Source of the DNA: Anticarsia gemmatalis
Lineage: Eukaryota; Arthropoda; Insecta; Lepidoptera; Erebidae
Length of the DNA: 64,000 nucleotides
Direction of reading: 5' to 3'
Assembly: GCF_050436995.1 (NCBI RefSeq)
Contig: NC_134763.1
Coordinates: forward strand, 5,890,001-5,954,000
Below are positions 35,425 to 48,512 of the stretch, one piece after another. Each line of letters begins with the position of its first letter. Position 1 is the first letter of the stretch. Under the pieces are notes generated by a model. It ran no database searches. It saw only the letters and a program-made list of their open reading frames with translations, and was not told where the DNA came from. A program made the position numbers and the translations under genes.

Positions 35425-38390
35425 CTATTTTTAGAATAGGCTTTTAACATAGCCATGTGTGTATGAGAATTTTCTGGTATATGTACAACAAAAGAGTAAT
35501 GAAACAGAAACAGACTAGATATTATTATGTTTTTTAGAGTTACTTATATTTAGTATAAGTTTTTTACTGCTTAACTCCCGGTTTCTGTTTCCTTTATTTG
35601 AGTTTAAGCGCAATTGAATAGATAAACTACCGCTAAATGTTCCTCAGCAACCGGGGGTAAGTGAATCATCCCCTAATCAGAATTAAGTAAAAAATATATC
35701 GCTTAAAAATGTATAACTTGTGCAACTTTAAAGTTTGATATCATTTTCTGGGATTTATATTGAAACACCAAACATCTATAAAGCTAGTCGTAGCCTGAAG
35801 CTGATGGTACCTTATCTATAAGTCAGGTAATAAATCAATTTTAGGAACATACAATTCAAATATTAGACCTATTATATAGAGTACAGCCTGATTGGTATAA
35901 AATATCTGAGTTTATTTTAGTACTGGATTCCAGTGATCCAAAGATATATCGGTGTACAAATACCACGCGTGGGTGTAAGCTGTTAGGCTCAAATGGGATT
36001 CACGTTATTGACTCAGAGTGTAGTGGGACAGTCAACACTTAGATTAGGGTTTCTGCTTATCGTATTTACAAAAATAATATTGGGCCGTGTTAAAAATATA
36101 CGGCCAGTTGTGACGTCACTATATGGAGTTCCGTCTTAACTGAGTAGTGAGAAAAAATATACAAATAGTAGAGGGTCATTTTTCTATTTTATTGTAAATG
36201 TGATAATAATAATTTAGTGAATATTTAACCACGAGAATAACGTCACAAAATAACAAAATGATACTCAATATCGTTAAATAAATGCTTGTTGTAGGTAACC
36301 ATAATATACCACCAAAATCACAATTTTCCGCTCATTGGAGCCAAATGATTATCCAAAATTTGTAAAACAGATATTTTTTGTTATTCAATGTACAAGCGTA
36401 TCGAACAGGGCTATAAATATTAACGAGAAGCCATCGCCGCTTACAAATCCGCGGGGAACAAGCGCGTGTACACACCACAATAATATTTTATTAACACGAA
36501 CATTATATTTAGCAATAACGCCTACACGATTTTTTCGAGCAATTTTTTTCGCATCGCAAACTGGACACAATCGGATATCATTAGGGTTATTTATGTGTAT
36601 GTCGTGCCGTGGACGGCGGGAGGACGTGACTTCAATTCCCAACGCCCGTTATCTCGGACACTTACTTTTTCCATTGATTGCCTTTTTTAGATTTTTCCGT
36701 TTTTTCCGGCAGTTGTTCCTTGATGTATGGCGATATTGAAAATAATTTGTCGGCCTCGGGGACGTGGGTCGGTAGTGTTACAATGCGGACAATTATCGCC
36801 ATTGTCCGGGACCTAAAGTGATTGTGTCGTCTATTTTTCCGTAAGCGTCCGCTCGACACTTGCGATAATAGTTTCGATGAGATTTTTTCTTTATTCTTAT
36901 CCTCGTAAAGTTAAAGCGAATAGATATAAAATAATGTTTGTTATTGTATTTTAGTACAACATATTTATTTAAAAAGCAATAAAAAACAATTACATTCATT
37001 TTGTAACTATTACATATCCTTCAGTGCAATTAAATCTAAACATCAGGAGAAATTGAAAAAAAATCTCCGTTCAAAAGAAAATTCTCCAAAGTAACACACA
37101 GCCTTCTAACCTAGACTGACTAAACTAAACAACTCAACTCGTAACATTTCACTAAATTTAATGACATACATGTGACAGAAATATAAAATCTTTCTTGCAG
37201 CAATTTTTCAATCATAACTTCAGCAAAACATATTTCGAAATAATATGACAAGAGTTTAATACCAATATTTTATTACTTCACGAGCCTAATTTAAAATGTA
37301 CTGTGTTAATCCGTAATTGGTTAGCTTTGGTAGCACAAAGCTTCTAAGGCAAAGATTATCTGGATCAGCTTCGAGTAAAAGATCCACTTAAAATAAAATA
37401 GCTATTTACTTTAATAACAACTATTATTATGATAGTGAAACGATTTTGTCAATATTAGGTCCATTTTCTTTTATGATGAAATAATGCTTTTTTGTGATTT
37501 AGATTTTCGGAGACATTATTGTTTTAGGTTATTGACATTGCGTAGTATTATTTTTTCAATATTTCAAGAAATTTCGGAATTATTTTGTGGTAACATAGAA
37601 TAGTGCCCCTTATGGGTGCCGCAAGAATTCGTTTTCAGTACATTATAAATTTCATAATCGAGCTACCGTTCCTAGTGAACACTATAAATTTTAATACTTT
37701 ATAGCACAAACTGTAAATAAGCCTATTTTAACGACATGAAATTAATGACATACTGAATTTAAGGTCATGCATTCATTTTCTGTTTCTGAAATATAAATAC
37801 TAAAATATTGAATTTCAAATATTAAAGAAGTCAGCAAACTAACGTATACTTCAAAATTAATTAAGAAACTATTTCTGTCAACGCCAAATTAAGTTTTAAT
37901 TAAGGTCGTTATTTATTTTAACATTAATATTTAAGTTACAAGGTTCCAATAAATGTTTTACGAATAAGTTCAGTATAGAACTGTGTAAAGTATAGCGAGA
38001 ATAATTTAACTCTATAGATTTACTAAGTAACTACTAATTCCATCTTAACAGTTTTTCTTCATACTTTTTTGTGACGATACAAGCTTGTTTACGCAAGTCG
38101 TTCTGTACTATTATATTCAGGAGTTAAATATTGACTTAACAAACCCAAATTTTTTTTATAATTTATAGTCCGTCAACGTGGTAGAGAGCCTTGGTATACA
38201 CGATTTTTCTTGATTATAGTCGAGAATTCTGAGTATTTCTGAAATAATGTAACTATATTAAACAGACGATCGTCGGCTGCATACGCCTGTGTGTCAATCA
38301 TGTTTTAAATTCGGAATTTTGTGTTCCTCCAACAATCGTGAATCTTTTACATACAACGCTCATTACTTAATTGTTTGACTGTTGTTTGTT
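35425..38390. other. Non-coding sequence
   Basis: AT-rich apart from a GC-richer block at 36410-36860. The longest open frame of the whole window (36335-36739, 134 codons) lies here. It overlaps open frames on the opposite strand, is low-complexity (FFRFFRFF) and has no domain, so I do not call it a gene. Confidence 0.6.
36410..36860. other. Stop-poor, GC-richer block, possible conserved element
   Basis: Open frames coexist on both strands because TAA, TAG and TGA are scarce, not because of coding bias. Motifs include CGTGGACGGCGGGAGGACG and GACGTGGGTCGG, and the near-palindromic GGACAATTATCGCCATTGTCC at 36787-36807 around ATTA. A deeply conserved regulatory element would look like this, but only alignment to other genomes can show it. 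Confidence 0.25.
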
Positions 38391-38638
38391 TGTCGTATGG
38401 TTACTGGTCAACCAAGTATCAAAGTTGTTCAAGCCGCCTGAGAGGTCTTTGACGTGGCTTAACGTCTGTTATCTTAGCGGACAACAGTCGGGACCGATTT
38501 TCTACGTGCTCTCCGAAGTACGAAGACGCCCAGCTCAAATACCACTTTGCGGTCACCCATTAATGGAATGAATGCATCAAGTGTTGCTTAACCCACAGAT
38601 CGTTTGCCAACCGGTGAGCGCAACTGGCTATGAACGCC
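38391..38638 (-). mobile_element. 5S rRNA-derived SINE, copy 2
   Basis: Read on the reverse strand, the head contains CCGGTTGG, CGATC, GGGTTAAGCAAC and ATGGGTGACCGC. These follow the order and spacing of 5S rRNA (TCGGTT, CCGATC, AAGTTAAGCAACG, GGATGGGTGACCGC). The body continues CTTCGGAGAGCACG, TCGGTCCCGACTG, CAGGCGGCTTGAACAAC and GGTTGACCAGTAACCATACG. The head is more complete than in the copy at 31207, while the 3' tail differs, so it is probably another subfamily. Confidence 0.75.
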
Positions 38639-39683
38639 TTGTTTGACTAATGTCAATGTCATTTTCAATTACGAATAAAAATATACATAATATGTATATT
38701 AATTCAAGCCATTTGCATACAGGTATTGTTTCACAAAACATTTCAGAAACTGTTAGGATTGCTAACAAAAAGTTTAAATACGTTATGTATATTGACAAAG
38801 GCAGTTTATTGGTCTGTCTGCGTCTGCCCAAACAACATTGATTTTACAACAAATGGCTTGAAAATTCTTATGTCAACGAATAAACTCTTAGTACAATAGA
38901 ATTAAATTTAACTAGCGAAGTAAATAAACGTGATGTTATGCCTCGTTCAGACTGACAATTGTCGATTTAATAATAACTATAAATAGTATTCTGAGCTATT
39001 TTCACGATCTTATTAGCTGGACCTTAATTTCTAAAGTGCAATGTGGACATACGCAGCAGAAGAAATTTTCTGCATGGGACAATAGCCCAATAATTAAAAA
39101 TATGAACTGGTGATTGATAGGTTATGGACAAATATCTTACATCTATTACGATATGAAGCAAGTTAGCTTGAGACATTGCCAGTAGTCATTATAATAATAT
39201 ATAATTCATAATGTCAATAATCTAAAAAAAATGGTTTTCGAGACATTACTCTTAGTGTATTATGATGCCATCGAACGAGTAAAATGGTGAGGACTATAAG
39301 TGCTATTATAAGTGCGAGGTAGTCGTATAATTTACAGTGTGTTTCTGCACTATACCTTTCGTAGACTGACGTACGTAGACGCACTGTGTAAACCCAGCAT
39401 TAGTATCTGCAAAAGTAATCAAATTATAACAAACGGTCAATTGGCCTGAAAGTAAACATCGTGTTTCAAGCTCCAGGCTTCACCGATCGTAGTGCTCTTT
39501 GTGACAAGCCGGTTTTACAATGTTAAATGGCTTTCAATCCTGTACAAACATAACTAAATACTAAGAACTACCTGACGTGTTTGTTAAGGCGCTCGTATAC
39601 GTACAGTCAATGGTACTACATGTTTGCCTTATCGAAATGGTTATTGTATTGTTACTACATAGATTTAATTACCTACAGTCATT

Positions 39684-39731
39684 GAATAGGTCTACTACCT
39701 ATTCAATGAATAGGTCTACTACCTATTCAAT
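39684..39731 (+). repeat. Two identical 24 bp units, each palindromic
   Basis: GAATAGGTCTACTACCTATTCAAT occurs twice head to tail without a mismatch. With the preceding ATT each unit forms an 11 bp stem (ATTGAATAGGT / ACCTATTCAAT) and a 5-base loop. The array could arise by slippage at a hairpin. Confidence 0.85.
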
Positions 39732-40379
39732 GACTACCAACTATATTTTACGAGATTTCTTAGAAAATTACATATTAAATTCAAAGCAGAAATTTTACAA
39801 GGCAAAGCCAATGCTTTTGAAAATGCTGCCTAGTAAGATATCTACTTTTTGAATTGAAACGTATATTTCATCTTAGGTTAAACTAGATTTAATTAATACA
39901 TTTTGTCTTTAAAGTAATCTAATGTATAGTCTATCTGTACTAGGTACATTTCCAGGAAAAAGTCCGGTTTTATTTATGTGATGTGGGTTTTCTAGAGTAT
40001 AATAAACGGTCGAGATAAATTGCAACCTCGCATTAATTACTTATATCAACAAATTAACCTTTACGTGAGCGTGGGGAGACAAGTAAAAGGGCACGAGGTG
40101 CCAATTATTTGTTTTATTCTATACCTATAACAACATTGAAATTATGAACTGCGTATTTTCAGATATTTATACCTCGTTGGAAAGAAATTTTGCGGGTGCT
40201 TTACCAATACGAAAACTATTTTTTAAAGCATAGGTGGGCGCAAATCAATAATCGAAGCAATCTTGTAACCACTTAATACCAGAATCTTCATACGATAAAA
40301 GTAAACAGGATAACCCTAAACATATTACTGTGCAAATGCGATCCGACGTATGTCAACCCCTATTTAATAATAGCAAACG

Positions 40380-40600
40380 CAAAAATCATGGCGGATTCGA
40401 CGCCTCACTCGGATTTATCACTCTCGCTTTACAAGATTACCCAATACGACAGTGACGGATTGACTTCGACGCCGGCTGTCCCTTTCTAATTTGCTACATC
40501 GTATATGCGGGTCCCGTTCCCTCGCGCCGGTAATTAGGCGGCACCTGCATTTGTTCAGGTCACTAGGGATAGTGGAGAGACTATCTAGACATGATGTTAA
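40380..40600. other. GC-rich island, possible regulatory element
   Basis: A GC-richer, non-repetitive block (GACGCCTCACTCGG, GACTTCGACGCCGGCTG, CCCTCGCGCCGG) with ATTACC and TAATTAGG cores. There is no open frame of interest. This is a composition-based suggestion only. Confidence 0.2.
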
Positions 40601-40990
40601 TGCTCCAAGATTGATGAATATCGCGGATAAAAGATCGCGTTTATAAATCGCGGGTTGTTGATGAATTTCACGTTAAGTCGGGTGTCGCTACCTGTCTCAC
40701 ATTTGTCACATATTTTCTGGGAATTTAAGGGATTTCAATTCAATCACGCTTTTATCCTTTGCGGCGAGCTTTGCCAAAGGCCTCCTTGTTTAGTGGAAAT
40801 GTGAATATTAAGCTTCTGGGTTTTGGGTATTTTGTACGGTATTTATGGCGCCCTTATTGGTTTTTCTTATATGAAAATCGTATGTGTTTATGTCTAAGCA
40901 GAAAATGTTTATACGCATTTGATTAACGTATACGCTTGGAACTTTTAATTATCCAAAGAAGACTAACAATGTGATTCCATTCTCCATAAA

Positions 40991-41029
40991 ATCTTAAAAA
41001 ACTGTGTACTACACACAGTTTTTTAAGAT
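40991..41029. repeat. Perfect 17 bp stem hairpin
   Basis: ATCTTAAAAAACTGTGT at 40991-41007 is the exact reverse complement of 41013-41029 across a 5-base loop (ACTAC). It is too short for a typical microRNA precursor. No second copy was seen in the window. Confidence 0.9.
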
Positions 41030-41757
41030 CTAACTTGTATTCACTTGAGGTGACTTTGCTAATGTACACATTATAAGTAATACTCGCTTTAACCGTTTGA
41101 TTGTACTGCCTGACATCTCATTTCGATTGGTCCTGTGTGTTGATGACAGTCTCATATATGATGTTATGATAATATATAGGATGACATTCAATGCTGCTGA
41201 TATCAGTGCGGTCAGCATAGTATCATAGAACTATAGAGCAGTGGTAATGGCGTTCTAAGATGACAGTCATAGTATTTTAAGTTCGAATATCAAATGATTA
41301 GAGTTGTATTTGTTGTTGCTCTGATATAAATTAGTTAAAAAAATAATTACAATAATCACCTTTAGTATAAATCCCATATCTTTACCAAATTTCTAAAGAA
41401 ATCACAATACACGCGTAATTTTTCAAACATTTTACTATAATATAGTGTCCGAAAGTTGGCTTGGCATAATTCAATGTTATTGTACTCATTTTCTTAGAAC
41501 TCATAATATATCCAATTATATCTAAACTTTAGGCGAGGTTACTGCATTATAACATTATGTGTGTGCACTAGCGAAAATCAATGCTGTCACTAATCTGACG
41601 GCTTAGTTAGACAATGGCGTTATCATGCGACCATTAATTATTGTGATTTACAGCAGAGGTCTTTGTCACAAGATTTGCCGGTCGTTTTTATGATAGCGCA
41701 ATGGTGGTAGTTTTATGATCGATTTTTAAAGTAAAGGCAATAAGTATTAGTAGAGAA

Positions 41758-41859
41758 AATAGTTTTAGCAAAGTTCGCTAGGGGCGCTGATAGGTACGTA
41801 TCTTCATCGGAATTTGTCGACCGCCGGTTTTCGATAGTCGACCGTAGTGAAAATCGCTA
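41758..41859 (+). mobile_element. MITE copy 4 (CGATTCTCTAC family), 5'-truncated
   Basis: The match begins AATAGTTTTAGCAAAG and includes the core TTCGCTAGGGGCGCTGA, then GACCGCCGGTTTTCGATAGTC and a diverged right end, GAAAATCGCTAG. The left half with GTTTGACATTTAAAATG is missing. Confidence 0.65.
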
Positions 41860-43524
41860 GACAAAAAAGATCATTTAAAAAACATTTTTTTAGACGTCAA
41901 TTTTTTTTGTAATGATGTCGCCTTAAATTAGTTTTTAATGTAGTATATAAAACATAATTTTGTTGTTAAACAATTGACGTTATACAGTTTATTTACTTCC
42001 ACTATTGATCTATTATTTTAAAGCTTAAAAATATATTTTTTCATTTCTATTAAAATCACGTTCCTCTGTCAAAATTCAGTCTGTAAAAGGAATTTGTCGG
42101 TGAATTCCACTATCTTTTTTAATCTGAGCTTCGACCGCATCATCCGCAATGGTTTTTTTTAGACGAACGAGTATTTCCTCGCGTTATTGACCATCTGTCC
42201 AAACTTTATTGGAAGAGATTTTTTCATATTTCCTATGACAATTTTCAAAATTGCCTTACGCTTTGAGATATTTTTTACTAATGGATTTAATATCATTTAA
42301 AATACCTGGTATTGTGATATTTTATATATATTTAAATTACATATTTTATAACGAAAAATGTAGATGACAAGATGGATGTGAATGAAGCAAAAGATGTTAT
42401 TAAAGATTGTACCAAGTGGCGGTCTTTGGTCTCTGCCAACCCCTATTGGAAGTAGCCGTAATGTGTTTGGTTAATTAAAGTTTACATGAAAAAATAGTTA
42501 ATTATGTCAATACATTTATAACCAATTAAAATAATCGATATTTATTCCATGTTATGTATTGGGTATACTTCTAAATTAAAACGTCATTAGAAAATGCTTC
42601 CGATCTTAGTACTCCCAAATTCAGTTTACTCCCAGTGATTTATATTTATACCTAAGTATAATACAATGTCTCAAATAGATCTTCATCAGCCAAAATGCAG
42701 GCAGGTCCCAAAATACGCAGCTATGACGTCACTCATCATAACCATGTGAGAAATGGATTCTCTAAATAATTCCCAATATATTGAAAGCTAGATAGAATGG
42801 GACTATTTACGATACAACATTTTGGTGTTATTTTATTCGTTTCTCACAAATAACGACTATTGCCACAATTTACACACTTTGTTAACCTAGTCATAATTAT
42901 TAGCCGCGTGTGTATGATTTGATGGCATTTCTTTATAATAAATATATAAACATGAAACGTATCAATGAATTGAAATTATTACATTTGTGCTTAAAACTAG
43001 CGATACATATTCAGTAAACTGTTTAATAATATTGTTTATCTATGAAAGCTGTGCTCTTTGAAATTGTATTAATTCTATTTCAGGAATTTATGGTATTTCG
43101 AAACCGTTCATTCATTAATTCATTATATACCTTGTTAAAATATTTGAAGTATTATATGTAGAGTTTCAACAAACTCAGCTAAAATTTAACTGCAAATTGT
43201 ATAAATAAATTAAAGATAAAAATACATTTGTGGCAAAGTAATTAATAAAATTATCTGATGATCAAAGCTTGTGGAGCATTTTCGCTTTATAATTCAGTTC
43301 GGAGTTAGCAGTTGCAACAGTTGCTGAATCGAACTTTTAAAAACATAATTATCGTGTGGCTATATTTACTTTTATGTTCGTGCTTTCGCAACATTTTCCC
43401 AATGGAGCACAAGTCTGAGCGAGTTGCACTTTGCTTAGTTTTACAATCGTGTATTTCAAGTAAATATTACAGTAGCTAATTGCTATCAATTAATGTTTGC
43501 GTTACAATACAACATTTGCTAAAT

Positions 43525-43558
43525 GCTACGTCGTAGACCTAATATTCTACGCCGTAGC
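43525..43558. repeat. Two CTACGnCGTAG palindromes
   Basis: GCTACGTCGTAG at 43525-43536 and CTACGCCGTAGC at 43547-43558 are 10 bp apart. They match the motif cluster at 29848-29926, so the two loci probably share an origin. Confidence 0.55.
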
Positions 43559-45125
43559 GGTGTAGGTAACAAGCATCAAACATCGATATCATGACGGGAA
43601 ATTCAAAGCAGGTTCATCTATCAACAGTGTCGGTTATTGAATATAATCTGTAGACGGCGTCTTATCGTACATAATAATATTATCTCTGTATAATGTTATC
43701 TGCAATTTATTAGCTCGTAGGCACCCACTTTATTTGAAGTCAACCGTCGGGAAACACGGGCTTATCATTTTATCGAAATTTTGTATAAACCGACGACATC
43801 AAAGCTATATCTAAATTATTTTGATCGTTTAATCTTTACCAAAGGGAAACTTTGATCTTTCACTTCGGGTTTTATTTATTAATTTTTTATTCGCGCTTCT
43901 CCAGAAAATGTTTGTGGATCCTATCTAATGTTGCGTTCACTCTTCAAAGTATAAGAGGTCATTTGGCCCAATTAAAAAACTCCTGAAACATACTCCTGTT
44001 TACGAGTCGAGTTAAAAGTTTCAAAGACTTTTATAAACAGCAGTTTATTCTGCTCTTTTTGTTATTAAAGTAAAATTTAACAACATATTCGTATTTTTGG
44101 ACTAAAACGCATTTTTTGTTGAAATAAATTACGCGTTTATCAGAATGTGATCTTTTCATTTGAATAAAATATGCACGTTAGTTAACGTCTGACCTTTTGG
44201 GGGACACCTTGCATCATTCACCTTGCGATAGGTTAAGCTATATTTGACCAATTTCAAATTCTAAAACCAACATCATGTACGATGTAAATGAATCATAAAA
44301 ACCGAGGCGAGTCCCAAAACGTACCTGAAAATTCATCTTGTCTTTTACCGTTCGAGATAAAATATTAAGCTTAATATACTTAAGCTTTTAGGCTGGAACA
44401 TAATAAGGTAATCGAGTAGCTATTCCCAAATCAACAGGAGCAGTGAGCCTGTAGGTTGGCCATAAACGTCGAATCAACGTGATATAAGGTCGACAAACGA
44501 CTCCAGTACTCGATTTAGTAAGAACAAAGAAACCGTTTTCGCCTACTTTTCTTTTGTGGGGAGTCGACGACAGCTCACAGTCTATTACCGAGCCATTCAT
44601 TCGCTCAAATGAGCCGCTTAATTTATCGCTCCTTTATTACAAATAATCTGTTTTAAAGTTACAAAGCCTTTTGGAATGCAACGGAGATTCCTGGAGGCGA
44701 TAATGGAACGGAATTTTTATGTTTTTTTTAAGCTATAAGTAGGCGTTGATTTGTGTTTGGGGATCGGGAAGGGACGGCTGTTTGTAATGAGAATAGGTAC
44801 AACGTAAAATAAATGAGCATTGGTGTTGTGTATTCGAAATTGTGTTTTTTTTTCATTAATCTTTTGGACCCACGCGTGTAAATGTTTAGCTTGAATACAC
44901 TATCTTTGGATAGTTGACTTTTGTTTCGTTCAATTTTGTCAGATAGTTTGCGTAGTTGTTTACGTAAGTCTGGATATCTAATTAAATGCGCGTTTTATGT
45001 GCTAATTACCTGTTAACTGTATTCTAGTCTTAATCCCAAAATAGTAACTCATTAAAATCGCTCTTAGACACGGAAACGTTTTAATTCCTAAAGCATGTTT
45101 AAAATAAAATACAATTTCTGAGTAG

Positions 45126-45271
45126 TCACACATACACAACCAATGCACACACACAGTCACACACCGTATGTATGTATATTAGTACCATGTGTGTGTTTAT
45201 TTTTGTGAATCTAATATTCTTGTGGGTGTGTTTGAATTATAATATGTGTGTGTGTATGTATGTGTGTGCGT
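45126..45271. repeat. CA-rich tract facing TG-rich tracts
   Basis: A (CA)n-like stretch at 45146-45164 is followed by GTAT repeats and by (TG)n stretches at 45188-45196 and 45244-45270. The CA and TG arms are complementary and could pair. Such alternating purine-pyrimidine runs also favour Z-DNA. Confidence 0.75.
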
Positions 45272-46886
45272 CGCTGTACTTATCACGCTCGACATCACCC
45301 CGTCTTTAATCAGATTTGTAGTATTTAACGTAGCTAAAGACTCTGTATGAAAACGCTTGAACAAAATTAAGTTAATTTGCTGAGTTTATTCCTTTGTCTT
45401 TGATATCGTGTGTGTACTCCGGTGATTAATGAGTTCTCAGTAAAAAGTATAAATTACCGGATTTGAAATAGAACGATATATTTTTCGATTGCTTTGCTAT
45501 TTCTGTTTGAAAAAGGTTGACTGTTTTGCCGCTTTCATATTTATGATTGTAAAGGTTCATTTAAATAGATTAGTTTGCATTAAATTGTATCTAATATATT
45601 TTTATTGAAATAAAATAGAAAACACTAGAAATAGTGCGCCGGGGTGCTCATTGCCATCTATCGGAAAGTGACCGAAATTCATATTTTAAAACCTCCACTC
45701 CTACAAAAATGAAAAATGTTATACTTAACAAACACTAATATTTAATGGAAATATTTATTTAAAGTAAAAGTAGATTGTTTCTTATAGCCATAACCAATTA
45801 AGAGTATGTTGTTTCTAGTTTGGTATCCGATAAACACAAATGTTTCAGATTCTTTACTGTTAAAGAAAAAAAAGTTTAAAATAAATCATTTTAATTATCG
45901 TACGATCACTTGTGCTAATAGTTACTGTTGAAAATTGTTCTAAACTAAATAATATGATGTACGAAACGAAATAGTATGTTTTAGGGTAAAATAAAGCCAA
46001 AAGCTATACCTTATAATTACGTCTTTAAAACGTAAAATAAAATAGTACATAATTTAATTTCCCGTATCAGAGATAGCCGCTCTCCGCAGTGATAGCCACA
46101 GCGGCAACAATAACAGAAGTTTGTTATGATTTACGGAGAGAACGGTATTTCAACAATACTACTGAATCGACGACACACTCAACTAATATTATTTATTGCG
46201 CAAGTTAGTGGGAACGTATATACGTACCGAGGATTGCATTGTTCGCTGTTTTATTACAATTTATTATTAATATTTTAAGAGTTATATACCTTGTTAGAAA
46301 TTACTTGAGATTCAATCAATTAGTCGTTTTTATAGTTTATAGCAAAATAAGTAACTATCTACGGATAAAAAAGACACAGATAATTGCTGCATTTTTTTAT
46401 TAATTTAGTGACTACAACTAATTCGAAAAAAAAAATCATGTACTATGACTTATAAAATATCAGAACAAATTGTTAAGGACAGCCAATATTAAACACTGGT
46501 ATTTTCAAACCGTTTTGAGAGATTATGTCTATTAAAGTACGGGAAGTTTTAATATACAAGACACAAAGTAATTCACACAAATTCCAAAAAAAAACAACCG
46601 TATGCCGTGTACCTTATAATAAGCAGTGCGGCAACAACCCTACCAGTATATGCACCGTTAAGTTTATTTAATTAAAAAACATGTTGAACTCAAAGCAAAG
46701 TTCATTAGTATTTTTCATTAACGTACAGATCACTGGAACGTAGTAAATACTCAACACAGTATCAAAACGTGCCGAACTCGTTTAGGAGTTCGTCGACTTA
46801 CTAAATATAAATTAAATAGCGTCGCGTCTTCAATATTAAACAAAATAGTTTGACGTCTGGAACTTACAACTGTTTGAGAAATACTA

Positions 46887-47060
46887 CTGTAGCGCGATTC
46901 TGTACAGTCGGTACTTTCGAGTATCGAGACTTTGATATTTAAAATGTACTGCAAAAATAGATTCTACGACGCTCACTAGAGGCGCTGAAGCGATTATCAT
47001 ACAACATTTTTCGATAGCCGGTTGTCGGTAGTCGATAGTGGTAGAGAATCGCAGTGCTGT
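46887..47060 (+). mobile_element. MITE copy 5 (CGATTCTCTAC family), near full length
   Basis: It starts CTGTAGCGCGATTCTGTAC and continues with GGTACTTTCGAGTATCGAGA, TTTGATATTTAAAATGTAC, the core CTCACTAGAGGCGCTGA, GCCGGTTGTCGGTAGTCG and the end GTAGAGAATCGC. The left terminal repeat is one of the best preserved in the window. The outermost bases of the right terminus are diverged. Confidence 0.75.
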
Positions 47061-48512
47061 TGTAATAGAATGAAGTGTCTGTTATAGGAACTTTACAGAC
47101 AAACAAATCAAACTCAGACTTGTGACTGCGCCGTCTATGTATCAAACAAATGTATCATTAGTATGGGGATAGAATCTTTGACTATCTAATTGTTAGCCAT
47201 CTTGTCTCTATATATGTACATTTAGTTTATCTACTAGCCTATTAAATATTCGTTAAACATTGAAATAATGAGGAGCTGCTACTACACAATCTCGATCAAT
47301 CTCTTACCTCGGAAAAATTGAAGATATCGCCAAAATCTTGGCTACTTATTATCACTTGTTAGCAGTGCGAGTCAGTCGCACTGCATAATTTATCTGTACA
47401 AAAGGAGCTTATATATTTAACCCAATATCTTCAACCATTCATTCAGTGATTGTCTTTATAACGCAAACATAGATACATAAATATTATTGCTATAACGAGC
47501 CAAAGTGTATTAATAAGTAAGCCAACAAGACAACCGAGCCCTATTAATCAAATTTACAACAATATCTGCAAGGGTTTCGAACTAAAATGTGATTTATGAA
47601 GTATATATTTTTATCGAAACAATCGATCCGGTATAGACGGGGCCTGGTGTGTCAAAACAGTCATTTATCATAGTTATCTCCCACACCCACATTGTCTGCC
47701 CGCTGCATCCAACCTCACATACAGCGCGTGTTTTAAACCCCACTGTATTATAAAATACTAGTTACTTAACGCGGATTTTTGGTACTTTGTGCAATATATG
47801 TATGTATTTTAGCATGAAAACCTGTGCAATATATTATTTTTTTCAAACTAAGTCCCGATTTCCTGCTACTATCGACAACCTTTTTAGCTCATTACAATTT
47901 TTGCGATACAAGCGCGTTCCGTGGGAACTAATTTCTACGTCATTTTAACCATTAAATTCTTAGTACCTAATTAATATAATATTCAATGATCCAATCCGAT
48001 GATGAATGATGAATGTACCGTAGCATTTTATTTTTGCCGCAAATTTTTAACTATTTTTTCTCTTTTAAATTGTTCTCTACAAAAAGCTACCTACAATAAA
48101 GAAAATGCACTTTAGAATTTTATTGCAAAAATCTTGAGGTTATTTCGTGGTATTTTTAATAGTAGCAACATTATGTTGGTACGTGTTCTTAAGCCACTCT
48201 GGCTCAATGTGCCGTATATTTTTTTGTTTAATTGCCTAAGCTTTGTGCATGCTAAATGTAGTTTTTAAATGCATGTACCTGCTTCAGTGAGGTGCATTTT
48301 GTTTCAGAAGAACATGGGTAGTTTAGTTTTAGCAAGTTTTATTGCAAACTTTGAAACTTGAGTGCTATGCTTAGCATTCTAAGAGCGCACCAATATCACT
48401 GGGAGTCTAATATTCTAGAAACACAAAATATTAATTGTTCGTATATATGAATATTAAGCGTAGCGTATCAGTACCATGATACCAACTCTTAAAGTAACTT
48501 ACATAGTGGATA
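47061..48512. other. Non-coding sequence, nothing recognised
   Basis: AT-rich unique sequence without GC islands, long frames or repeats that I can support. Confidence 0.65.

Larger units (their letters stand above)
38639..41757. other. Non-coding sequence
   Basis: AT-rich unique sequence with a duplicated palindrome at 39684, a GC-rich island at 40380-40600 and a perfect hairpin at 40991. Around 39360-39405, GACGCACTGTGTAAACCCAG looks like debris of an old repeat, but I cannot delimit it. Confidence 0.6.
41860..46886. other. Non-coding sequence
   Basis: AT-rich, mainly unique. It contains a palindrome pair at 43525 and a CA/TG-rich tract at 45126. CATCTATCGGAAAGTG at 45656-45671 resembles phrases seen in lepidopteran MITEs but is too short to call. 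Confidence 0.65.

Noticed and set aside
36335..36739. Longest open frame in the window, 134 codons
   Set aside because: Low-complexity FFRFFRFF, overlaps open frames on the opposite strand, and has no domain or signal. It is explained by local scarcity of stop triplets.
40991..41029. Hairpin followed by T-rich sequence as a terminator or microRNA
   Set aside because: The window is eukaryotic, so a bacterial-type terminator makes no sense. The stem is too short and too perfect for a typical microRNA precursor.
45126..45271. CA/TG tract as a structured RNA gene
   Set aside because: Simple microsatellite composition explains the pairing. No conserved RNA fold is visible.
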